A stretch of 64,000 nt of DNA from Sulfuritalea sp. (GTDB lineage Bacteria; Pseudomonadota; Gammaproteobacteria; Burkholderiales; Rhodocyclaceae): positions 1 to 64,000 of the forward strand of contig NZ_JAFLDR010000019.1 of NCBI RefSeq assembly GCF_017302275.1. The letters run 5' to 3'. The position numbers and the translations under genes were made by a program. Below, piece by piece: positions 46,280 to 54,127 of the stretch (its first letter is position 1; every line of letters begins with the position of its first letter). A model generated the notes under the pieces. That model worked only from the letters and a program-made list of their open reading frames with translations, was not told where the DNA came from and did no database searches.

Positions 46280-46690
46280 CTATTTCATCCGTTCGCTCAA
46301 CACGGCCTGTACGTCGGCCGTAGTCCACTTGCCGCGCACGCCGGGCGGTGCGCCGTCGATTGCCGGAAAATTGACAAACTCCATGACGACGTCATCCTTG
46401 CGTTTCTGTCGGTATTGGCCGTCGATCAGAATCGCTATCGGGATGTGGCCGTCAAGTCCGATCGCCGCGAGGCGTTTCTCGCCCAGCGGACTTTCGACGT
46501 CGACTTCGATGACCTTGACCTTGTTGCCCTGCGCGGCCAGCCATTGGCGCAAGGGAGCCAGGGCCATCTTCACCGGCGGGTGCGCCATGGCGACGATCTC
46601 CACCGTCAGCGGCGCGGCCAGCGCGTTGCCCGCGAAGAGAGACAGGGCGGAGACGGCCAGGGCTGCGAGGAACTTCCCGCGCGTGTTCAT
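46280..46690 (-). CDS. Small secreted protein, possibly thioredoxin-like
   Basis: 136 residues with signal peptide TRGKFLAALAVSALSLFAGN-ALA. The mature part (PLTVEIVAMAHPPVKMALAP; GNKVKVIEVDVESPLGEKRL; GHIPIAILIDGQYRQKRKDD) has the strand-helix pattern of a thioredoxin fold but no CxxC, so it is unlikely to be an oxidoreductase. Function not recognised. ATG at 46690; 10 bases downstream of the DUF4395 gene, so the two form one unit. Confidence 0.65.
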   Translation of the reverse strand: MNTRGKFLAALAVSALSLFAGNALAAPLTVEIVAMAHPPVKMALAPLRQWLAAQGNKVKVIEVDVESPLGEKRLAAIGLDGHIPIAILIDGQYRQKRKDDVVMEFVNFPAIDGAPPGVRGKWTTADVQAVLSERMK

Positions 46691-46700
46691 TGTTGTTCCC

Positions 46701-47432
46701 TTACTTGCAGTTGTTGTGCAACTTCCACATTTCGCCGTGACCCATGGCCACTGCCCAGTCCGGCGGCGTGCATTTGCCGGCACCGCCCGTGGCGGCGGCT
46801 TCCGGCGCAGCGGCTTGCGCCTGGGTCGGCTGGAACCATTGCCGGCTGGTGAAGCCGATCACGGCGACGAAGATCGCGACGATCGCCGTAGCGCCGGCGC
46901 CGACTTTCTGGCTGGGGTGTGGCACGAAGACTTCGCAGGCGCCACCCGGGCAATGCCTTGCCTGTTGGCGGCTGAAGGCGTTGTAGATCTTGCAGGCGAG
47001 GCAGATGCCGAAGGCGCTCTCGAAGAACATCAGGGTCAGGCAAGTGGCGCATACGATCAGGTTGATCGGACCGACCACCTTGTTGAGCACGATCAGGTAG
47101 AACATCACCACGGCCAGCGTCCAGCCCACCGCCCAGGCAAAGCGCTTCTGCGGCGCGCCCGACCATTCCGGCACCTGATTCTTCACCGCGAGGCGGCCGA
47201 GGATCATGCTCGGCGAGTACTTAGGATTGATGAAGATGCGGATCGTGAAATCGATCAGGAAGCCGATCACGAAAATCTGCGTCAGGCGGAAATTTCCCAT
47301 CAGCCAGGAGTTCATGAACGAAACCAGGGCGAAGGCGAAGAGGATGCCGGCGGCCGCCCGCACCTCACGTTCATTCAATACCGGAACGCCGTAGTCGGGC
47401 ACTCTCTCGCCGAAGCCGAGAATTTTCTGCAT
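46701..47432 (-). CDS. DUF4395-like membrane protein
   Basis: 243 residues with about five membrane helices. The DUF4395 core is seen as VPVLNEREVRAAAGILFAFA, then FINPKYSPSMILGRLAV and the cysteine helix FESAFGICLACKIYNAFSRQ. A C-terminal extension follows: KVGAGATAIVAIFVAVIGFT, encoded partly by a 21-bp repeat, then a periplasmic end with two cysteines (GKCTPPDWAVAMGHGEMWKL, HNNCK). ATG at 47432 is 6 bases from an AAAGGA site. DUF4395 proteins are often near thioredoxin-type genes and of unknown role. Confidence 0.75.
   Translation of the reverse strand: MQKILGFGERVPDYGVPVLNEREVRAAAGILFAFALVSFMNSWLMGNFRLTQIFVIGFLIDFTIRIFINPKYSPSMILGRLAVKNQVPEWSGAPQKRFAWAVGWTLAVVMFYLIVLNKVVGPINLIVCATCLTLMFFESAFGICLACKIYNAFSRQQARHCPGGACEVFVPHPSQKVGAGATAIVAIFVAVIGFTSRQWFQPTQAQAAAPEAAATGGAGKCTPPDWAVAMGHGEMWKLHNNCK
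46885..46905 (-). repeat. 21-bp dispersed repeat (family A), copy 12
   Basis: Minus-strand AGTCGGCGCCGGCG-CT-ACGGC, in the DUF4395 gene in sense direction (VGAGATA), at a loop/helix border. Confidence 0.85.
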
Positions 47433-47530
47433 CTGCATTCCTTTCAAAAGTTCCCAATGGGACGCACCGCACTGGGGACACGGTGCCGGACCACCGCCGG
47501 CATGCTAGCCTGAAAAGGCGCTGCAGCCTA

Positions 47531-47542
47531 TGATTACAATCA
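47531..47542. promoter_or_regulatory. Candidate Crp/Fnr-type box upstream of the DUF4395 gene
   Basis: TGATTACAATCA (TGAT-N4-ATCA), about 100 bases before the DUF4395 start. Resembles the box at 45261 next to the Crp/Fnr gene, so both may be targets of that regulator. Confidence 0.45.
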
Positions 47543-47630
47543 CATGACCCTGCGCGCCCGACTCCCTCGCCACCGTCCCCGTGCTGACCGATAGCCTGCG
47601 GCTGCGCGTTGCCGGCAAGCGAGTGCCTGC

Positions 47631-48085
47631 TTACTCCGGCTTGATGACTTTGCCTGAACCATCGCGCACGGTGACAGACACCGGGAAGCCGCTCCTGACG
47701 CTTTGCGTGACGACGCAGAAGTCCTCGAACTGGGCGAGCACGCGGTCCAGGTGTTCGAGCGAATCGGCCGGCGAATCGAACTGGATCATCACATCGACGC
47801 GGCCGACGCGCAGGCGCTTTTCCGTGTTGCGCTCCATGTGCGCGGTGACCACCGCGGTGATCGGGCCGGGATTGTTCTTGAACTTGCGCAGCGCGAACAG
47901 CAGGCTGGCCGAAAGGCTTTGGCGATACTGGCGGCCAGCAGGCGCGAGGGATTGGGCCCGGCGTCATGGCCCAGCGGCGGCGGCTCGTCGGCCAGCAAGG
48001 GCGGGATGTCCTTGTCGAAGCGGATCAGGAAGGCGAAGTCTTCCTGCTGTTCGAGGGTGAAAGAGAATTGCTGGGATTCACTCAT
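47631..48085 (-). pseudogene. OsmC-family protein, frameshifted
   Basis: The first half reads MSESQQFSFTLEQQEDFAFL, IRFDKDIPPLLADEPPPLGH, DAGPNPSRLLAASIAK; at about 47914-47921 the coding frame moves by one base and goes on as LSASLLFALRKFKNNPGPIT, VVTAHMERNTEKRLRVGRVD to CVVTQSVRSGFPVSVTVRDG and the stop. Both halves fit an OsmC/Ohr-like domain, and a single lost base near the N-C active-site helix explains the break. If the base is a sequencing error the gene is intact. Confidence 0.8.
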
Positions 48086-48103
48086 GATGGGCTCCTGGTA
48101 AAA

Positions 48104-48124
48104 GTCGGCGCTGGCGGCACGGCG
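48104..48124 (+). repeat. 21-bp dispersed repeat (family A), copy 13
   Basis: AGTCGGCGCTGGCG-GC-ACGGC, between the OsmC-like gene start and the thioredoxin-like gene end. Confidence 0.85.
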
Positions 48125-48134
48125 GTTGCAGCGA

Positions 48135-48371
48135 TCATGCCTGTTTCAGCCAGCCGGCAATCTCGTCCTTGCTCGGCATGCGGCCGAAGACCGCGACTTC
48201 CTCGTCGATCACCAGCGCCGGGGTGGTGGTGATCGGGTAGGCCATGATTTCCTTCATGTCGCGCACGTGTTCAATGCTGGCGTCCATGCCCTGTTCGGCC
48301 ACCACTTCGCGCGTGAGTTGTTCGAGGCGCTGGCACTTGGCGCAGCCGGTGCCGAGGATCTTGATCAGCAT
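48135..48371 (-). CDS. Thioredoxin-like redox-active disulfide protein of the ars operon
   Basis: 78-residue protein: MLIKILGTGCAKCQRLEQLT with a CxxC active site, then SIEHVRDMKEIMAYPITTTP (cis-proline) and ALVIDEEVAVFGRMPSKDEI. This short family (redox-active disulfide protein 2) is frequently paired with DUF318 permeases in arsenic operons. Its start overlaps the permease stop, last gene of the run. Confidence 0.88.
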   Translation of the reverse strand: MLIKILGTGCAKCQRLEQLTREVVAEQGMDASIEHVRDMKEIMAYPITTTPALVIDEEVAVFGRMPSKDEIAGWLKQA

Positions 48372-49798
48372 GGGGTTCTCCTGTTTTCGATGACGTTGAG
48401 CGCGATGACCAGTGTAGCGACGAAGCCGCCGACGACCAGGATCAGGGTCAGTGCCGGCGTGCCGTCCACCCAGGCGCCGTAGGCCAGCCCGGCCAGCGTG
48501 GAGAACAGCGCCACCAGCGCGACATAGGTCCAGGCCTTGAGCTTGCCGATGATGGCCGCGGTGATCAGGATGCTTTGCAGCGAGAGTTCCGGGTCGGCCA
48601 TCAGGTAGGCGATCAGCGGGCCGGGGTGCATGCCGAGCGATAGGAACATTTTCGCGATCGGCACTTCGACCAGGGTCGGGAAATACATGAAGACGCCGAA
48701 GACGACGCCGGCGAGGTTGGCGGCGACGGTGTTGCTGCCGGCGACCGCCCTGATCCATTCCGGCTGGATGAAGACACGGATGACGCCGATCAGGAACACG
48801 CCGACCACCAGCAAGGGAAAGATCATCCTGACGAAGCGCCAGGTTTCCCACAGCCACTGCTGCATGTCCCAGACATCGAAGCGGCGCACCTGCGGCAGTA
48901 GCGCGGCGCACAGCAGGGGCACGGCCAGCGTGCGGCCGCTGACTGTGATGGCGAGTCCGGCATCCGTGACGCGCAGGCCCAGCGCGGCGAAGGCCAGCGT
49001 CAGCACGGTCAGCGCCAGGGCCGGCAGGGTCAGGCGGTTCACGCCGTTGTCGATCAGGCCGAGGCCGCGCCAGGCAGTTGCGCCGATGGCAGCGAGCAGC
49101 GCGATCAGCGCCACGCCCTGCAGGCTGATGCCCTCGGCGCCGGTGGCTTCGTTGGCGGGTACCCAGCGATCGAGCAGGGCCTGCGCGCTTGCCGCCTCGG
49201 GCCAGGCCATGCTGTGTTGCCAGAGCGTTGAGGTGAACAGATCGACCTTCAATGTGCCGGCAATCAGCAAAGCCACCAGCGTGGCGAAGAACAGCAGCGT
49301 GCGCGCCGGCACGTGGCCGTCGCCGGCGAAGGCGCGCGCGCCGCCCTGGCGCGCGGCCTCGCTCCTGCGAAAAATCATCGCCATGATCATTCCGATGCCG
49401 ATGCCGAAGGACAGCGCGAGCACGATGCGCGCGATGGCGATCTCGGCGCCGAGCGCGACGCCGGTGTAGGACAGGGCGAGGATGTTGGCGGCGGGAGCGA
49501 AGAAGAGGAAGGTGATCGCCGGCCCCAGTCCCGCACCCTTGCCGTAGATGCCGGCGAACAGCGGCTGCACGGTGCAGGAGCAGACGGCGAGCAGGCTGCC
49601 GGCGCCGGCGGCGGCCGGATAGGCCACCCAGCGCGGCGCGTCGGGGCCGAGGTAGCGCGTGATCGAGGCCTGCGGCAGCAGCGCCGAGAGCGCGCCGGCG
49701 ATGAAGAAGGCCGGCACCAGGCAAAGCAGGACGTGCGCCGCGAGGTAGGCGGCGAGGCTGGCGGCGCCGCCCTGCAGCGTGGGAATCAGGAAGTCCAT
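48365..49798 (-). CDS. DUF318/ArsP-type permease
   Basis: 477 residues, at least ten membrane helices, of the permease family (YraQ/ArsP) that includes organoarsenical efflux proteins. Family features: AGSLLAVCSCTVQPLFAGIY, GPAITFLFFAPAANILALSY, VFGVFMYFPTLVEVPIAKMF and LIAYLMADPELSLQSILITA. The CSC pair near a helix could bind As(III). ATG at 49798 overlaps the acr3 stop (ATGA). Arsenic or organoarsenic transport is inferred from family and operon. Confidence 0.85.
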   Translation of the reverse strand: MDFLIPTLQGGAASLAAYLAAHVLLCLVPAFFIAGALSALLPQASITRYLGPDAPRWVAYPAAAGAGSLLAVCSCTVQPLFAGIYGKGAGLGPAITFLFFAPAANILALSYTGVALGAEIAIARIVLALSFGIGIGMIMAMIFRRSEAARQGGARAFAGDGHVPARTLLFFATLVALLIAGTLKVDLFTSTLWQHSMAWPEAASAQALLDRWVPANEATGAEGISLQGVALIALLAAIGATAWRGLGLIDNGVNRLTLPALALTVLTLAFAALGLRVTDAGLAITVSGRTLAVPLLCAALLPQVRRFDVWDMQQWLWETWRFVRMIFPLLVVGVFLIGVIRVFIQPEWIRAVAGSNTVAANLAGVVFGVFMYFPTLVEVPIAKMFLSLGMHPGPLIAYLMADPELSLQSILITAAIIGKLKAWTYVALVALFSTLAGLAYGAWVDGTPALTLILVVGGFVATLVIALNVIENRRTPC

Positions 49799-50868
49799 CA
49801 CCCGCCCCGTTCGTACCACCCCTTGCTGGAATTAACCACCTTGACTACCAGCAGCATCACCGGCACTTCGATCAGCACGCCGACCACGGTGGCCAGCGCG
49901 GCGCCGGATTCGAAGCCGAACAGGCTGATGGCGGCGGCCACGGCGAGTTCGAAGAAATTGCTGGCGCCGATCAGCGCCGAGGGGCAGGCGACGTTGTGCT
50001 TTTCGCCGACGGCGCGGTTGAGCCAGTAGGCCAGCGCTGAATTCAAGAAGACCTGGATCAGGATCGGCACCGCCAGCAGCGCGATGATCAGCGGCTTGTC
50101 CACGATGGCCTTGCCCTGGAAAGCGAACAGCAGCACCAGCGTAGCCAGCAGCGCGCTGATCGACCACGGCCCCAGTCTGGCCATGACGGCGTCGAAGTGG
50201 ACCTGGCCTTTGTTCAGCAGCGCCTTGCGCCACAATTGCGCGAGCGCCAGCGGGATCACGATGTAGAGCACCACCGAGGTGACCAGCGTGTCCCAGGGCA
50301 CGGCGATGGCCGAGATGCCGAGCAGCAGGCCGACGATGGGGGCGAAGGCGAAGACCATGATCGTGTCGTTCACCGCCACCTGCGACAGTGTGAACAGCGG
50401 GTCGCCATTGGTCAGCCGGCTCCAGACGAAGACCATGGCCGTGCAGGGCGCGGCGGCGAGCAGGATCAGGCCGGCGATGTAGCTGTCGAGCTGGTCGGCC
50501 GGAAGATACGGCGCGAACAGCTGGCGGATGAAGATCCAGCCCAGCAGCGCCATGGAGAAGGGCTTAACCAGCCAGTTCACGAACAAGGTCACGCCGATGC
50601 CTTTGACATGCTGGCGGACCTCGTGCAGCGCGCCGAAATCCACCTTGACCAGCATCGGGATGATCATGACCCAGATCAGCAGGCCGACCGGAATGTTGAC
50701 CCGCGCCACTTCCATGCGCCCCAGCGCCTGGAAGGGTGCCGGCAGGAACTGGCCGAGCGCGATGCCGGCGACGATGCAGAGTACGACCCAGACCGTGAGG
50801 TAGCGCTCGAAGGTGGACATCGGGGCGCCGGCGGCGAGCTTGGCGGTGGTTTCACATTGCGCGGACAT
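49798..50868 (-). CDS. acr3: Arsenite efflux transporter, ACR3 type
   Basis: 356-residue ten-helix antiporter that expels As(III). ACR3 signatures: LLIWVMIIPMLVKVDFGALH, LILLAAAPCTAMVFVWSRLT (conserved cysteine), NDTIMVFAFAPIVGLLLGIS and SALIGASNFFELAVAAAISL. Placed between arsC and the permease in one leftward operon, with a 3-base gap to arsC. Confidence 0.95.
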   Translation of the reverse strand: MSAQCETTAKLAAGAPMSTFERYLTVWVVLCIVAGIALGQFLPAPFQALGRMEVARVNIPVGLLIWVMIIPMLVKVDFGALHEVRQHVKGIGVTLFVNWLVKPFSMALLGWIFIRQLFAPYLPADQLDSYIAGLILLAAAPCTAMVFVWSRLTNGDPLFTLSQVAVNDTIMVFAFAPIVGLLLGISAIAVPWDTLVTSVVLYIVIPLALAQLWRKALLNKGQVHFDAVMARLGPWSISALLATLVLLFAFQGKAIVDKPLIIALLAVPILIQVFLNSALAYWLNRAVGEKHNVACPSALIGASNFFELAVAAAISLFGFESGAALATVVGVLIEVPVMLLVVKVVNSSKGWYERGG

Positions 50869-50871
50869 GGA

Positions 50872-51393
50872 TCAGTCTCCGGTATGGATGCGCCGGGCGG
50901 CGGCGAGCGCCTCGTCGCGGCTCATGGTTTCCAGCGGCAGGGCGAGGAAGGCTTCGATGCGCTTCCTCAATGACTGGTAAGCCTCCTCGAAGGCCTCGCG
51001 CCGCGCTTCCAGCGGTTCGACATGGGCGGGGTCGGGAATGCCCCAGTGCGCCGTCGCCGGATGGCCGGGCCAGACCGGGCAGGTTTCCTGCGCCGCATTG
51101 CCGCAGACGGTGAAGATGAAATCGAAAGTTATGGGAACCGGTATCCCCTTGTGGGACGGCGCTGGCGGTACGGCGTCAGCGTTGAATTCGTCCCAGGATT
51201 TGCTGCGCGCACCGGCGCAGGGCACGCCATGCCTTGCCAGCGTTTCCAGCGCGACCGGGTTGACCGCGCCGCCGGGCTTGCTGCCGGCCGAATGCGCCTC
51301 GATGCTGCCCCGGCCGAGGTGATTGAACAGCATCTCGCCGAGGATGGAGCGCGCGGAATTGCCGGTGCACAGCACGAGTACCTTGAACGTCAT
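50872..51393 (-). CDS. arsC: Thioredoxin-type arsenate reductase (LMW-phosphatase fold)
   Basis: 173 residues. The CX5R active-site loop VLVLCTGNSARSILGEML, SKSWDEF and the resolving cysteine region FIFTVCGNAAQETCPVWPG are intact, so arsenate-to-arsenite reduction is expected. Between SKSWDEF and FDFIFTVC lies an insert NADAVPPAPSHKGIPVPIT, longer than in relatives and made by a 21-bp repeat copy. ATG at 51393. Second gene of the ars operon. Confidence 0.92.
   Translation of the reverse strand: MTFKVLVLCTGNSARSILGEMLFNHLGRGSIEAHSAGSKPGGAVNPVALETLARHGVPCAGARSKSWDEFNADAVPPAPSHKGIPVPITFDFIFTVCGNAAQETCPVWPGHPATAHWGIPDPAHVEPLEARREAFEEAYQSLRKRIEAFLALPLETMSRDEALAAARRIHTGD
51154..51174 (+). repeat. 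21-bp dispersed repeat (family A), copy 14
   Basis: GGACGGCGCTGGCG-GT-ACGGC, inside arsC and antisense to it (AVPPAP); the first three bases deviate and it is preceded by TTGTGGGA. Confidence 0.75.
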
Positions 51394-51406
51394 GAGAACT
51401 CCCGAA

Positions 51407-51754
51407 TTAGGCGGCCTGGCGCCGGCGCTTCGCCGTGGTGGCCGCGGCGGCGGTCTTCGGCAGGCATTGCCCACCCTGGCAGCAGTTGTCGGTGAGGAAG
51501 GCGATCAGGTCATCCATCGCCGCGAAGCCCGCCGCGTAGAAGATGAAGCGCCCTTCCTGGCGCGCGCTGACGAGCCCGGCACGGACCAAGTGGGCGACAT
51601 GGAAGGACAGCGTCGCCGGCGCCAGTGCCAGCGCCTCGGCGATGGCGCCAGCATGCAGGCCCAGCGGTCCCTGCTCGATCAGCAGGCGGAAGATGCGCAG
51701 GCGCGTTTCCTGGGACAACGCGGCCAGCTTGTCGACGGCTTCGGTGGTTTCCAT
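51407..51754 (-). CDS. arsR: ArsR-family arsenic-responsive repressor
   Basis: 115 residues of winged helix-turn-helix: VDKLAALSQETRLRIFRLLI, HAGAIAEALALAPATLSFHV, AHLVRAGLVSARQEGRFIFY. Cysteines in the C-terminal part (DNCCQGGQC) are likely As(III) ligands; the classical CVC pair in the DNA-recognition helix is absent, so it belongs to a C-terminal-cysteine type. ATG at 51754 sits 7 bases from the operator. First gene of the ars operon. Confidence 0.93.
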   Translation of the reverse strand: METTEAVDKLAALSQETRLRIFRLLIEQGPLGLHAGAIAEALALAPATLSFHVAHLVRAGLVSARQEGRFIFYAAGFAAMDDLIAFLTDNCCQGGQCLPKTAAAATTAKRRRQAA

Positions 51755-51760
51755 GGATCG

Positions 51761-51786
51761 CTTCCATATTTCCAGAAATATGGAAG
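51761..51786. promoter_or_regulatory. ArsR operator
   Basis: Perfect 12-bp arms CTTCCATATTTC around CA, directly upstream of the arsR start. Such long AT-rich palindromes are typical ArsR sites and would give autoregulation of the operon. Confidence 0.85.
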
Positions 51787-51839
51787 CATTGTAGGAGTGG
51801 ACCTGCCTTCCGGTCAAGCGCGACGATCCATGTGCCTGT

Positions 51840-53126
51840 TCAGGACCTCCGGGTGACCCGGGCTGCGATTGCGGTGACAAGGACCGCGACCGCCATCAGG
51901 CCGAAGGCGATCCCGACCTGGCTGACCCGTTCTGGCGCCAGCAGCAGCAATCCGCCGAGGCCCAGCATCATCACGCCCGACATCAGTTTCAGCAGGCGGC
52001 CTTCGCGCTCGCTGAGCTTTCTCGCACCCAGCGTCCCGGCGAAGGCCGCGACAATCGCCGCGAGCGGCAGCACATAGACCACGTTGTAGGCGGCGAGGTA
52101 GGCGTAGCGCCCGGCCGGGGAACTCTCGGCCAGCGTCAACAGCCGCGTATAGACCATGGGGAAGCCGGCGGTGCACAGCAGTTCGTAGAAGTTCGCGGCG
52201 ATGGCCAGCACCACCGTGGCGGCCAGCATCGCCGGCAGTCGGTCGGCGGCGAGGATGGCACGCGTGCGCCGGAATATGTCGGGCTTTTTCGCTTCGGGAA
52301 TCGACAGCGTGAGCCCCTTTTCGAACCAGAAGAAGTCCTTCACGTTCACCGCGCCGACGAATACCGCGAGGGCACCTGCCGCCAACGTCACCCAGGCGAG
52401 GTGGCCGAAAAGCTGAAAGACGTTGAGCCAGGTCGCCATGAAGGCGAAATACATGAGGCCGGAAATGGTGACGAAGACGCCGCCGATCGCCAGCATGCGG
52501 GCCCGGCTCTTCTGGTGCGCCATCATCGAGAGCAGGAACAGCAGGACGAAGAAGGCGCAGGGGTTGAAGGCGTCGAGTCCGGCCAGCACCAGGGTCAGCA
52601 TCGGTAGCGACAGGCTGCCAGGATCGACGGCGCCGACCAGCGGCAGGCGAATGGTCGCCAGGGGTGACGGGGCGGTCGTCGCCTGCGGCTCGCCGCCGAC
52701 CTTGCCGCGACACGCGTCGAGGCGCTGCCGCAGCAGGGCGCCGGTGACCTCGTCACCTTCCCAGCCGACATGCATCTCGCCGCAGAAAATCACTGCCGGC
52801 ACGGCCGCCGCCTCCTCGCCGAGCGCGCGCACCATAGTCTCGTAGCGGCGAAGGTTCTCCGGCTCGCGCGAGACCTCCAGCGCGTGCAGCGTGACCCAGG
52901 GCCGTGCCTGCGCGATGGCTGCGATGAACGGATGCGCCGCCATGCAGTGAGGGCAGGCCAACGACCAGAAGAAGTACACCGGTATCTGCACCTGCCCGTC
53001 GGCACCGGAACCGGTCGGGCCATCCTCTGCGGCTGTCGCATGTGCCGGAACGGCAAACAGCAGTGCGAGTGCGAGCACGCGGAGGAGGGCGATCACGGCA
53101 AAAGGCGGCGAACCCGGAATGTGCAT
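51840..53126 (-). CDS. Thioredoxin-like domain fused to DsbD/CcdA-like membrane domain
   Basis: 428 residues. Signal peptide (FAVIALLRVLALALLFAVPA), a periplasmic thioredoxin-like part with CPHC (YFFWSLACPHCMAAHPFIAA; AVPAVIFCGEMHVGWEG), then about eight helices with a cysteine pair like CcdA/DsbD (LVLAGLDAFNPCAFFVLLFL; VLAIAANFYELLCTAGFPMV). It would carry reducing power across the membrane to its own periplasmic domain. Upstream of the ars operon on the same strand but with the ArsR operator between them. Confidence 0.8.
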   Translation of the reverse strand: MHIPGSPPFAVIALLRVLALALLFAVPAHATAAEDGPTGSGADGQVQIPVYFFWSLACPHCMAAHPFIAAIAQARPWVTLHALEVSREPENLRRYETMVRALGEEAAAVPAVIFCGEMHVGWEGDEVTGALLRQRLDACRGKVGGEPQATTAPSPLATIRLPLVGAVDPGSLSLPMLTLVLAGLDAFNPCAFFVLLFLLSMMAHQKSRARMLAIGGVFVTISGLMYFAFMATWLNVFQLFGHLAWVTLAAGALAVFVGAVNVKDFFWFEKGLTLSIPEAKKPDIFRRTRAILAADRLPAMLAATVVLAIAANFYELLCTAGFPMVYTRLLTLAESSPAGRYAYLAAYNVVYVLPLAAIVAAFAGTLGARKLSEREGRLLKLMSGVMMLGLGGLLLLAPERVSQVGIAFGLMAVAVLVTAIAARVTRRS

Positions 53127-53161
53127 GGTGGATTCCTCAAGACTTTGCTTCGGCCGGATCG

Positions 53162-54061
53162 CTATTCGCCAAGGGTGCGTGCACAGCCATGGTCGTGCCC
53201 ACCCAGTTCGATCTGCAGGGTAGGGTGCGTGATGTGAAAGCGGTCATGCAGTTCGCCGCCGACCTGCTCGAGGAAGGCATCGCCCGGATGGCCGCCGGGC
53301 ATCACCAGGTGTGCCGTCAAGGCCGTCCCGGTGGTGCTCATGGCCCAGACATGGAGGTCGTGCACGTCATCGACGCCGGGCTGCGCGCGCAGCAGTGCAT
53401 CGACCTCCGCCAGCACGACGCTTTCCGGCACGCCGTCGAACAGCAGGTGCAGGGATTGCCGGAACAGGCGCCAGGTGCCGACGATGATGAGCAGTGCGAT
53501 CGTCATGCTGGCGACCGGGTCCAGCCAGCCCCAGCCGGTCCACAGGTAGAGCGCGCCGGCCAGCACCACGCCCAGCGAAACCAGCGCATCCCCGGCCATG
53601 TGCAGGAAGGCGCCGCGCAGGTTCATGTCGGACTTCATGCCGGACATGAACAGCGCCGCCGTGACGCCATTCACCAGCACGCCGATGGCGGCTACGACCA
53701 TCACGGTGACGGCATCCGTCGGCGGCGGCGCCTGCAGGCGTTGGCCCGCCTCCCACAGCAGCGAGCCCATCGCCACCAGCAGCAGCACCGCGTTGGCGAA
53801 TGCAGCAAGGATGGACGCGCGCTGCCAGCCGTAGGTGTGGCGCGAATCCGGCAACCGCCCGGCGGCGAGCGCCGCCACCCAGGCGAGTACCAGGCCGGCG
53901 ACATCCGACAGGTTGTGCCCGGCATCAGCCAGCAAGGCGAGCGAACCGGCCATCAAGCCGGCGGCGGCCTCGACCACGACGAAGCCGAGGTTCAGCGCAA
54001 TGCCGATGGCAAACGCGCGATTGAACGCGAACGCCGCATGCGTGTGGCTGTGCTGGTTCAT
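53162..54061 (-). CDS. Cation diffusion facilitator (CzcD/DmeF-like)
   Basis: 299 residues, six helices. CDF features: NQHSHTHAAFAFNRAFAIGI at the start, SLALLADAGHNLSDVAGLVL (HXXXD site), RLPDSRHTYGWQRASILAAF, AGDALVSLGVVLAGALY (second HXXXD-type site with H in FLHMAGDAL) and a C-terminal cytoplasmic domain with DDVHDLHVWAMSTT. Exports divalent metals such as Zn2+, Co2+ or Cd2+ by proton antiport; exact ion unknown. ATG at 54061. Confidence 0.92.
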   Translation of the reverse strand: MNQHSHTHAAFAFNRAFAIGIALNLGFVVVEAAAGLMAGSLALLADAGHNLSDVAGLVLAWVAALAAGRLPDSRHTYGWQRASILAAFANAVLLLVAMGSLLWEAGQRLQAPPPTDAVTVMVVAAIGVLVNGVTAALFMSGMKSDMNLRGAFLHMAGDALVSLGVVLAGALYLWTGWGWLDPVASMTIALLIIVGTWRLFRQSLHLLFDGVPESVVLAEVDALLRAQPGVDDVHDLHVWAMSTTGTALTAHLVMPGGHPGDAFLEQVGGELHDRFHITHPTLQIELGGHDHGCARTLGE

Positions 54062-54127
54062 GGCGACAGGAACGAAAAAAGGGCTCCCGACCAGCTTAAT
54101 ATGAAACACCCGTTGCGAAGTCCCTGG

